Assembly: GCA_030549335.1 (NCBI GenBank)
Contig: CM060191.1
Location: 55,625,947 to 55,689,946, forward strand
DNA from: Pontederia crassipes
Lineage: Eukaryota; Streptophyta; Magnoliopsida; Commelinales; Pontederiaceae
DNA length: 64,000 nucleotides
Reading direction: 5' to 3'
Below the pieces are notes generated by a model that worked only from the letters and a program-made list of their open reading frames with translations, was not told the DNA's origin and did no database searches. The position numbers and the translations under genes were made by a program. Shown piece by piece: positions 55,030 through 64,000 of the stretch (positions are counted from its first letter, which is position 1; each line of letters starts with the position of its first letter).

Positions 55030-57300
55030 TTTTAAAACCTTTTATTATTTCTAACGTCGGACTTTCGGACGCCTGAAATCAAAATGGGCGCCCGTTATCA
55101 TGACAAAGTCGGTAGCTTAGTCGAAGCTCCATCGGACGACTGGAAACATTTTCGAGCGTTCGAAAGTGCAACGGACAAAAACGAGTAGACATCGGTTTCG
55201 ATCGAATTTTCTCTCCTTTACAACACCATAACTTTGGGGGATTCATGACCTCTCTACCATGACTTTAGGGACTTTAAAAATCGTGGAAGACTCTCCTGAG
55301 TGGAGAGCCATAAAAAACCCCTTTGTTCTTTGTTTCCTTTTTCTCCATCTTTCTCATTTTTCCTCCATTTCTGTTCATGTGTTCTTCTCAGTGGATCTCT
55401 GCCAAAGAGTTTTGGAGGAACCCCTACAAGTGTTGAGGGCGTAGAGAAAGAAGGAGGGAGAAGGGAACGCAATTAGAGCTTGATCCGACGAGAAGGAGAA
55501 CCTGTCGACATAGAAAAAATTGTGTTTTCAGATCAATATAGATCATGGGATCATTCTTGAGGAATTTTCATGTTTTTAAAGGACTCTTATAAGGATAGGT
55601 TCATGCTAGTGGGTAGAAGTCGTACTTTATGATTATTATGAAGTCATGGATATGGTTTTCTTCGATTTTTGAGCATAGCCGAATGTAATACATGTTAAAT
55701 AAGATTTGTCCATATGATGAATGATAGAATCTAATAATATATGACTTAGATAGTAAAATGATGAATTATTACATGCATGTCTCCAAATTGAAAATCTTTG
55801 TTGTATAAAACTAACATCGATTGGAATCTCTTTTATGCTCCATGGTAAGAATTCAGCAAGTTATTTTATGTGAAACAAAATGGTAGAAATGATTTGCTTA
55901 GGATTTGATCCATGTTTATATGTCCCTGGATTATGTTACATGTTAGGGATAACGTTAGTTGTTGATTGTGTTGAAAATTTGATTGAAAACATAAGGATTC
56001 TGTAATAATCGCTGTGGGCGATTGAAACTTTTCAGGCGATCGATCCATCTTGGCAAGATATAGCGACTACCATATCGAACGTTCAAAACTCGATCAGATG
56101 GCATATGAACCAGAATGAAAATCTGGAACTCTTTTAGATGATCGAATTGGAAAATGTCGAGACTTAGAAATGGCGATGATAATGAGTCATCCAACCTAAA
56201 CATTTTCGGGCGGCCAATCTGAGTTATCACATCAGAAAAGCTTCCGACGATCAAACTATCTTTGATCGACCAAGGAAGACAGATATAATTACAATGACCG
56301 GTCAAAGTTTTGGCAAATCGAAACTCTCGAAAGTTCGAGAACCTCCTTATGTTATAATGGACGATCGAACTTCTCTCGATCAATCGATCATATATGGCAT
56401 TAGAACGGACGATAGATGAACTCAGAACAGATGATCACACCCTTTTCTGTCGACCGATGAACATAGACAAAATAGGCATCGACGAATGCACATCACATGG
56501 ATGACCGCTCGACCTTTGGGCGTCCAATTTGTGGACAAAAAGAATACGACTTTAATCTAAACCGTTTGATTTGATGTCGAATGGCATAAACCCAAAAGAT
56601 GATTCAGAACCACCTTGCTCCCTACAGTCTAGATCAGAGTTTCTCCTTATAGTTTCGCCTTGCACAAGGTCATCTTTCCCAGTGGGACACTGGCCGTGGC
56701 ACTGATCTTCATTGGCCTACCATGGTCTAGGTAGTACACACTTGTGTGTTTACAATTAGTATTCCCTAAAAGTGGAGAGCTTTTCCAATCATGAATAAGA
56801 CGAAAGAATATAATGGCCAAAGGTGAATGGAAGGACTTTGTCCTTATGAATATGAACATGAACTATGAACTATGAACATGAAAATGAAATGACATGAAAC
56901 CATGATCTACTAATTTCACATCTTCATCTTATTGCTTGCCTCATGCTTATTTATGATGGAACTTACTTATGACTTATACAAAAATTCGCACTTAACTTTA
57001 TGATAACGGGTGAGCTTGCTCCAGTGTGATTTCCACATGTACATGTGTGTTTAATTAATGTGTGTGCGGCAACTATCATTCGCGTGGTGTGTGCACATGG
57101 AGTCTAGATGGAATCTCTTTTCGTTTATTTTATCGAGTTATATTTGGACTATCATGGAACCTATCATTTTGTATATGGCATGGACTTTATATGCCTTATG
57201 GGATGATGGACTTGATGTATTTTTTTATTTTATAACACTTCTGCATTTTTATTTTTTGAGTTGTAATAATTATTTTTAAGTCTTCCACTTCATGTTTCTT
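55030..57300 (+). repeat. degraded Tekay/Del-like LTR sequence
   Basis: Repeated GGACGACTGG, GATCGACC and TCGGACG phrases at 55040-55200 and 55990-56500, and the AAGTCTTCCACTTCATG phrase near 57275, resemble parts of the LTR at 4192-6800 in the opposite orientation. No clean ends. Frames in this stretch are short and unrecognised. Confidence 0.45.
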
Positions 57301-57419
57301 AGGTCAACGAAAGGATAAAGAAAGTAGCATATGAATAGAGATTTCATCACCAGACGAGTCAAATTTCAAACTATTACATTGAGATTATCAAGTTGTTATT
57401 GGCAAATTTAAACTGTTAC

Positions 57420-57990
57420 ATTGAGTCAAATTTCAAGTTTTAAAAATAGGAAAGTTAAAAAAAGGAGAAAGGAAAGGAATATAAGAAAGGTACAAATGAG
57501 GGAATATGATATGTATAAAATTAAATAAGAATTGAAATAAAAAAGTAAGTATTCAAAATTGATTAACATTAAAATACAAATTTATTAAAGGGCGTAAATA
57601 AAAGAAATAAAAAGGAAAGTGTTAAAGCAAAAAAGAAATAAGAATAATTTAGGATAAAATTTATTAATATAGCATCTATCATTAATAAATAATAGATACT
57701 AAATTAATAATAATCTATTTATGTCCATATGTTAATCATTATTATTTATCATTATTAAAATTTTTAATAAATAAAATTATGTTATATTAGTTTTTAATAT
57801 TTTTAATAGGTTATTAATAAAATATTCTATTATATCATATAACTTATATTATATCCTTAAAATTATTATAAATAATATTATTTTAATAAAATTCGATTCA
57901 ATCCAATCGAATCTGGTTAGACCGGTCCAACCGTGATCCAGTAAAAAGTCCAATTCGATGGCCGATTCGATTTTGAAAACATTGGGTATT
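57420..57990 (-). mobile_element. MITE copy A (GATAACATTG family), inverted to copy B
   Basis: The reverse complement of 57450-57985 aligns along its length with 61645-62160, including GGATAAAATTTATTAATATA and TAATGATAAATAATAATG-type phrases and a GGTCCAACC end. One terminus reads ATTTTGAAAACATTGG. The other terminus is not preserved. Confidence 0.65.
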
Positions 57991-58199
57991 GATTGAATGG
58001 GGTAAGTGACGTAACTATAGGATAATCAGCAAACTTTCAACGAAAACTATATTTGAGATTTCACCCTCAATCTCAAGAATCCTGGATACGTGGATCTTGC
58101 TTTTGAATATGAATGAATGGCCATTGCACGCACAGTACTAATAAAAATAGATATGAAATGAAAAAAAGGCTCTCCACGTTGATAAGATCGAATAACTTT

Positions 58200-58490
58200 A
58201 AGATATAAGATTTTTTATTACACCAATTGATAATTATGACTGATATACAATTAAAAATTATTAATTAAACTAAATTGATTATTATGGTCCATAGATAATT
58301 AAGGTAATAGATTATTGATTAAGGATTATTTATTGATAATTGATAATTGATATTGATATAAATTGGTATGGATAATTAAAATTGACAAAGGAGGTTCTCA
58401 TAGCTAAATAGTTTAATAAGTGCAACCGAAAAAAAATAGCTTAATAAGTGTTCAGAATGTACCATTTCGAGGTGTTACACTTTGCACATG
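58200..58490 (+). repeat. terminal LTR remnant ending GGTGTTACA
   Basis: The short segment starts with an ATTACACCAATTGATAATTA phrase comparable to the solo LTR near 34165 and ends CGAGGTGTTACA at 58489, the LTR-end signature. Most of the LTR is deleted. Confidence 0.4.
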
Positions 58491-60396
58491 TTAATTGGAG
58501 AAGTAACTAGTCAATCTCCTTATTTTGCAGTGATATACTTTTTCTGTGAATGTCGGTTCCATCTCTCTCTTCTGAAATGATCGATATCCACTCCTTTCAT
58601 TTCGGCTTCGGTGGAGCCATCTGGGCTTCCATCCACTAAGATTGAGTTAAATATGCTGTGCTGGCCAATTATTAGCTATGGCAAAGATGGGTTGAGACTA
58701 GATGCATAGGAACACACTTGGTGGATGCAGCTTTATTCTTCAGACTTCCTTGTGGCCAAGAACTAGCATACATATGTAGCATGATAAAGATCTATGCTTT
58801 GACAAAGATGGCTAGCTATCTTCCACAATTGCGGTCAAGATGCACTTGCGTTGCGTTGCCATCTGGTCCTTCTTTTCATCTCCTTTGGCCTTTTGTCTTC
58901 TTTTGTATTATGATGGAACAGAACTTCATGAGCGAGGAAATACCACGAGCCTCTTGATAAATCATGTATGATGTCTGCGTTTGTCCTGTTAATTAATTAG
59001 CAATCATGTCGACTCATGATCGACTATATGCTGACCATTTTATGCATGTCCATATAAATAATTGTTCATGGTTGGTGTTGTCACGATCGAATTTTTTATC
59101 TCCATAAGGGCCAGGCATTGATTTCCAGCTTACCAGCAAAAAGATTTGTTCTTCATTCAGCTATGTTACTCGAATTATTAAAGGCATGGACCGTGAAGCT
59201 GGCTTTTATTTCCAACTAATGTACTGCAATCTGCATAACAGTTCATTATTGCTGTTCTTGTGAAATACCATGTTCAGGCAGTGCCTCTTACAAGGGAATG
59301 TCAGATGTTTTGCCCCAAGATGTTGACAGGCAGGTGCCAACTTTTTCCATATGGTGGTAGTTGATATGCATTGCAGGATTTTCATTCTTTTGGATTGATA
59401 CGATTCAATGCATGCTCTCAACATACTGTCTCAAGTTACCCCCAATTTTTCCTTCTGATCTTTTTCCATGGATCTTAAAGGTCCACATAACAGCTTTGAT
59501 CACATGGATCTTAAAACACCTTAGGAGTTGATTCAATCCCCCTGCATGAATCTTCTAAACATGAAGCCAGACTTATTTTGGAACTGCAGCAGGCTGAGGG
59601 CGACTAACAAGTAATAAAAAAGTATGACTGCTCCAGTAATCAGACCTAGCGAGTTGCAAATGCTACCAAAGAAAAAGAACAGCTAAAAGATAAATACACA
59701 GCTTCCATTATTGACACCTTTCGTTCTTTTGCTTGTCGACGTGAATGGTGATGAATGGAGAGGCCGCACATCTTTTTTCCCACAGGAGGCAACGCCTACT
59801 CACCCAGACATACTGAAGCAGTTAAACCCCAAATCCACATTCCAACTTACGCTGCATTCTTCCCATGACACGCGTGAGCGATGCCCATTTTCTTTCAGAG
59901 CGCGACTTGCTATCCAGCTATCATTTTCTTGCCATGCAAGTCTCGAGATCAAATGACGCGATCGGGTTCTGCATGGACATGTCCTCAACATGATATTTCA
60001 TGGTGATGGGAATGGTAGGCCACGACAAGGTCTGTAGGTCAAGGTGAACGATGTCACCTCTATCACTGCTCTGTACACTTTTTCACTATTTTACAACAAT
60101 CAGCAACTGGTGAATAGCTGCAAAAAGCAGGACAGCAAGTTGGATCGCAAAGAGAGATCACTAGACCTTATTAGTTTCATCTGATGTTATCAAAGAGCAA
60201 TCTTTAAAGCAAAACTGCAACTTTTGATGCAAAATCTACAAAAAATTCTGAACATGTCATGAGGGCCACTAGAAAGTGTAAAACAAGCCTTCTTTGTTAC
60301 AACACGACGATAGAAAGAACTGACACGTTTGATCAAGTATCTATCTACAAGGGGATATACTCATATACACATAGAGAGCTTTCTCTGCATTGTGTT
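58491..60396. other. low-repeat spacer 3' of the EPFL gene
   Basis: Less AT-rich and apparently single-copy. Frames of 60-80 codons are present on both strands but none carries a recognisable domain. The part next to 60396 should hold the 3' UTR. Confidence 0.5.
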
Positions 60397-60907
60397 CTAA
60401 GGATTGAAGATGGTCTCTCCGCACTTGCATTGCCACTTCATGGGCTTGTAGTTGGAAGCGAAGTCGCCGCCACTACCATTCGTGGCTACTTTGAACTTTC
60501 TTATTCCCCTCATCTCCTCTGGAACCACAGGCACCTGAACTGGTTCGCAATGGCCGCATGTAATGCACCTGGCCTCACATCTCGGTGGCCTTGAACCTAT
60601 CAAAGCTCTCACCATTACCTTCTCCGGCTCTACGTTAGTCTGATCAAAGCAGAACGCTGACACTGAAATGCGAGTATATATGATGAAGAACAAAAGAAAT
60701 AAAGAAACAAAAAATTGGTATCTGTCCGACCTTTGCGATCTCTTGGAGCTTGTAGTGTGGTCTGCCTGCAACCGAGGCAGAAGTTTGCTGGGCTAAGAGT
60801 GGCCTGCCATCGACTGAAGTGTTAACTTGAATTGAACTCCAAAACATCAGAGCGAAGAGAATCAGCCGGAGAGACTTATGAATTTGAATGCAGTGTGGAA
60901 CTCCCAT
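60397..60907 (-). CDS. EPFL2: EPIDERMAL PATTERNING FACTOR-like secreted peptide precursor
   Basis: Exon 1 is 60907-60731, the intron 60730-60640 (91 bp, AAAG|GTCGG to TTTGATCAG|ACT, phase 0) and exon 2 60639-60397, giving 139 aa. Residues 1-30 form a signal peptide with hydrophobic core LRLILFALMFWSSI. After a variable propeptide, the mature domain begins near GSRPPRCEARC (75-84) and ends at CKCGETIFNP (130-139). It has six cysteines, at 80, 84, 87, 90, 130 and 132, as in EPF/EPFL peptides, and the loop between Cys90 and Cys130 is long. Peptides of this family are processed outside the cell and bind ERECTA-family receptor kinases; EPFL2 acts in leaf margin and shoot development rather than stomatal spacing. 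The GSRPPRC...CGHCE and NYKPMxWxCKCG phrases point to the EPFL2 subgroup, from memory; EPFL1 or EPFL3 is the alternative. The start is the first Met and precedes the signal peptide. Intact. Confidence 0.88.
60640..60730 (-). other. intron of the EPFL gene
   Basis: GT at 60730-60729 and AG at 60641-60640. Two other AG sites lie upstream in the same pyrimidine-rich tract, but only this one keeps phase 0 with the donor and joins the propeptide to the conserved domain in frame. The exact acceptor needs transcript support. Confidence 0.75.
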
Positions 60908-60970
60908 TTCTAAGAGCAGAAAAAGGAGAGATCAGTCTCTCACGCACGCGGGGTAATATGTAATGTGACG

Positions 60971-60978
60971 TTTAAATA
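60971..60978 (-). promoter_or_regulatory. TATA box candidate of the EPFL gene
   Basis: The minus strand reads TATTTAAA about 65 bp before the ATG, in a suitable position for a short 5' leader. Confidence 0.45.
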
Positions 60979-61635
60979 GATGTTACTCCGTGGCCCGTGG
61001 AGCAAGTGCACAACTGCAGAGTTAACTTAGTTAAGGTGTCGGATGTATTGATAATGGTAGGGAACAGAAGAGCGCAAGACAGGGTACTGAGAGTAGGACT
61101 CAATTGGAGCACAAACTTACAGGAAAGAGAGTGCAAAGGTTGACAGATAAGTCGAAAGCGCACAGGAAAGCTACCTCAACTGCGTCGATGTTTGAGCCAA
61201 AAGAAGACCAACGTAGGGAAGACGAATGGACGTGTAGACCATGTCAAATGGTAACAAGCAACAGAAGAACTGCTGCAGCAGCGAACCTGGGAGAAAATAG
61301 GTTATAAAGAGGTTTTACCTTCTGAACAGATGCTCTGAGAAAGGCCTTAAAGACACAGGTGAGTAGGAGGATCAAAAGAGGGAGTCAAGTTCTTCCCACA
61401 TACTGACACTGGACAGCTGCCCAGCTTGTGATGTTTCCATTATCATTTCAACTATTACCATTATTAGTTTTGCTGTTACTTTCTGCAAGCTTGTTGTAGA
61501 CTTGTAGTAGTAGTTGTGTGCCAGACCAAGGCCAACACGTCAAATCTTTATCTCCCCCTTTATATCTGTCCATCATGTGAGAGTGGGGTTAGAGAAGGAG
61601 AAGATATTGGTGCACGTTGCATGATGCACGTAAAT
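60979..61635. other. upstream region of the EPFL gene
   Basis: Mixed, mostly single-copy sequence up to the MITE at 61636. No clear regulatory motif beyond the TATA candidate, and no second gene. Confidence 0.45.
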
Positions 61636-62338
61636 GTGATATTTTGATAATAGGATCAGCGATCGGACCGGACTTCTTACTGGGTCGCGATTGGATTAGT
61701 CCAATCGGGTTCGACCGAATTGAATTAGATTTTATTAAAATAATATTATTTAGAATAATTATAAGGATATAATATATGAATATTGTACTAATAACCTATT
61801 AAAAATACTAAAAACTAATATAACATAATTGTATTTATTAAAAATTTTGATAATGATAAATAATAATGATTAACATATAAATATAAATAGATTATTATTA
61901 ACTTAATATCTATTATTTATTAATGCTAGATGCTATATTAATAAATTTTATCCTAAATTATTCTTATTTCTTTTTTCTTTAATACTTTCCTTTTTATTTC
62001 CTTTATTTGTGCCTTTTAATAATTTGTCATTTTAATGTTCATCAATTTTGAATACTTACCTTTTTCTATTTCAATTCCAATTTAATTTTATACATATCAT
62101 ACTCCCTCCTTTTTTACCTTTCTTATATTTCTTTCCTTTTTTTCTTTCTTAACTTTCCTATTTTTATCATTTTTTTAAATTTTATTTTTCAAAACTTGAT
62201 TTGAACCGGGGCCGGTTCAACCAATTTTGACCGGTTCAATATAAAAACCAGTTTTAATATCAAACCGAACCGAATTGTCGGTCGATTCGCGATTGAACCG
62301 GTTGAACCGACTGATCCGGTCCGATTTTGATAACATTG
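61636..62338 (+). mobile_element. MITE copy B (GATAACATTG family), about 0.7 kb
   Basis: The left end reads TATTTTGATAATAGGATCAG..CGGACCGG. The right end, inverted, reads CACAATGTTATCAAAATCGGACCGGATCAG-like, so the two ends form imperfect terminal inverted repeats rich in CCGGTT/GGTTCAACC. The AT-rich body matches copy A in inverse orientation. Superfamily is uncertain, and no target duplication was resolved. Confidence 0.65.
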
Positions 62339-62339
62339 T

Positions 62340-62930
62340 GTAAATGACGCTTCCTTCCTTCTTCTGCTCTGTTCATCTCATTTGTCGCCAAAACCTAGGG
62401 GAAAATATATTGTCTTAACTAATTTGTCCTTGAAATAACCTGTTCTAATCACATATATTTTAGTACTCCTAATTCTTAATGTCATTTTTTTCTAGATAAT
62501 TTTATTTTTTATATATTGATAAAATATATAATATTATTTAACAAGTGAATTAATATTTTATTCAATAACTTTGTGACCGATGCACATCCGCATTCCTGAG
62601 TTAGATGATCAGCGTTATTTTTCAAATATTGGGCTGGCAACCAAAATTGTAGTTTCTAAACTAACATTATCAAAATCATCTGTCTATGCAAGAATAAATT
62701 AAGCGTGACAATATAAAACTCAGGTCTTAGAATCTCACTGTGAAACTTATTTTCTAAACTTATCATTTTTGTTATGAAGAAAAAAATTGGTCATATATAT
62801 TTTGTGTTTGAACTCAGACCATGACAGTGCTATATATTATTCATGCTTTTGTGCAGTGCATTTTTTTAAGAGATTTCATGTTCCACAAATCTTCGGGATA
62901 AAAATTTCTGATTGCACAGGCCTTTCTGCT
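62340..62930. other. AT-rich spacer
   Basis: No gene, repeat or element end recognised. Confidence 0.5.
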
Positions 62931-62939
62931 CCGCAGTAT

Positions 62940-63239
62940 GTTTCATGTAAACTATCAATCTCAGTACTTGGTTCGATCCGGATTGGCTTCAAAATCAGTG
63001 TGGCTATCAAATCGGAAAACATCCGATCCAATCGGAAAAAATCGACAAACCGGTGAACTCGTAAAAAATCGGGTGAACTTAATTTTAGAAAAAATCAAAT
63101 TAAAATGGAAAGTAAGTTGAATGAAATGGAAAGAAAAAAATTAAAAAGGCATGAATGAGGGAATCGGCTAACAGGATCAAAATTTAAAATGGAAATACAA
63201 AAATAAATATAGGGAAATAATTAATAGGTAGAAAACAAA
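62940..63239. repeat. possible third partial copy of the GATAACATTG MITE family
   Basis: GGTTCGATCCGGATTGG, AAACCGGTGAACTCG and the later GGAAAG..AAGGCATGAATGAGGG body resemble copy A. It ends at the CACTA insertion at 63240. Boundaries are unclear. Confidence 0.35.
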
Positions 63240-64000
63240 CACTAAAAGAAAAATACATTTTCCGACGGTCAAAATCGTTGGAAAATCGAGAGGATCCGTC
63301 AGAAATAGAGGTTTTCGACGGATTTATCGACGGAATCCATCGGTCGAAAAAGGTGGCGTTGCAAACAATTTTTGACGTTTCGAAAAACACCCGTCGAAAC
63401 CTCAGGCGGTTGCGACTGTAAAAAATTTCGGCGGTTGCGACTGACCTGGCGGCCGATCTGGCCGGCCACGGGCCATGGGAGAGAGAGAGAAGGGTGGCCG
63501 GCCACGAGCGAGAGAGAGAGAGGGTCACTAGCCACGGGCGAGAGGGGTCGCCGGCCGGTCGTCCTTCGTTCGTCGTCCGGGAGAGAGAGGAGTTAGAGAG
63601 AGTGGAGAGCAGAGAAAATAGAAGGAAAATAGAATGACGAACGTGAATAAATAAAGGAAAAAGAGAGCGGAGAGCGGGAAAAGAAAAAAAAGGTAGGATT
63701 ATCTTTTAATTACCGACGGTTTTGATCGTCAAAAAATATAATAATAAAATAATATTTCTACGTTGTTGATGGTTCGGACCGTCAGAACTTTAACTGTCGG
63801 TAATTATAATAATAAAATACTAATTATATTACATATTATGATATATAAGATTATAATATTTAATTACTTTTTCCGTTACCGACGGTCTGGACCATCGAAA
63901 CTTTTGACGGGTGAGACTATCCGAACGTATAAGAATAAAATACTAATTACATTATATATTACATAATGTTACTGACGGGATAGACCGTCGGAAGTTGCAA
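63240..64000. mobile_element. left part of a CACTA (En/Spm) element
   Basis: It starts CACTAAAAGAAAAATACATT followed by TTCCGACGGTC, a classic CACTA end with subterminal repeats. Copies of CCGACGGTY/RACCGTCGG recur at about 63262, 63713, 63778, 63880 and 63984, in both orientations. A GC-rich block at 63370-63600 contains GAGAGAGAG runs. The right end and any transposase lie beyond the window. Confidence 0.75.

Noticed and set aside
58718-58957. 79-codon plus-strand frame in low-repeat DNA
   Set aside because: No domain, no conserved motif and no splice partners; chance frame.

Overview
This window is nuclear DNA from a flowering plant, most likely a monocot. It has three recognisable plant genes with plant-type introns or plant gene structure, very GC-rich coding sequence set in AT-rich spacer, and dense Ty3/gypsy, CACTA, Mutator-like and MITE elements. 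The monocot guess rests on the GC-rich, GC3-high coding regions and the abundance of Tekay/Del-like LTRs of 2-3 kb. It is an inference, and the species cannot be named from the sequence.

Host genes: (1) 13395-14951, minus strand, a two-exon DUF1005 family protein of 476 aa; (2) 40597-41955, plus strand, an intronless NFS1 mitochondrial cysteine desulfurase of 452 aa; (3) 60397-60907, minus strand, a two-exon secreted cysteine-rich peptide precursor of the EPF-like family, closest in my memory to EPFL2, 139 aa. A broken first-exon-like piece of a 3-ketodihydrosphingosine reductase (SDR) gene lies at 38651-38821 inside a small inverted-repeat element. The three genes have no evident functional link; they are islands about 20-25 kb apart in repeat-rich DNA.

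Layout. 1-509: LINE fragment (start of the endonuclease). 567-6800: Ty3/gypsy Tekay/Del-type fossil on the minus strand with one 2.6 kb LTR. 6.8-10.1 kb: AT-rich, with scraps of copia and CACTA. 10147-10707: Mutator-type MITE with a perfect 9-bp target duplication. 13.4-15.0 kb: DUF1005 gene. 16.8-17.1 kb: trinucleotide-rich tract. 20247-23051: Mutator-like element with long inverted repeats, a 9-bp target duplication and an internal GC-rich minisatellite. 23.7-26.1 kb: Tat/Athila-like gypsy gag fossil. 26.8-29.7 kb: inverted LTR fragment, bordered by a 5'-truncated LINE. 31.2-37.3 kb: degenerate tandem array split by a 3.1 kb solo LTR with a perfect 5-bp target duplication. 37.3-39.3 kb: three inverted-repeat elements, the third carrying the SDR piece. 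40.3-42 kb: NFS1 with an unusual GCCCAAA array upstream. 43.2-46.2 kb: gypsy gag fossil split by a 2.1 kb solo LTR. 46.3-58.5 kb: mosaic of LTR pieces holding a CACTA element (48026-50851) and a 441-bp solo LTR (54393-54833). 60.4-60.9 kb: EPFL gene, flanked by two inverted copies of one MITE family. 63240-64000: left end of another CACTA element, cut by the window edge.

I did not find a coherent undescribed system such as a cluster, a defence locus or a CRISPR array. The better leads are the SDR capture, the minisatellite-bearing MULE, the Site II-like array upstream of NFS1, the GC island inside the CACTA element, and the nested solo LTRs whose target duplications allow relative dating.
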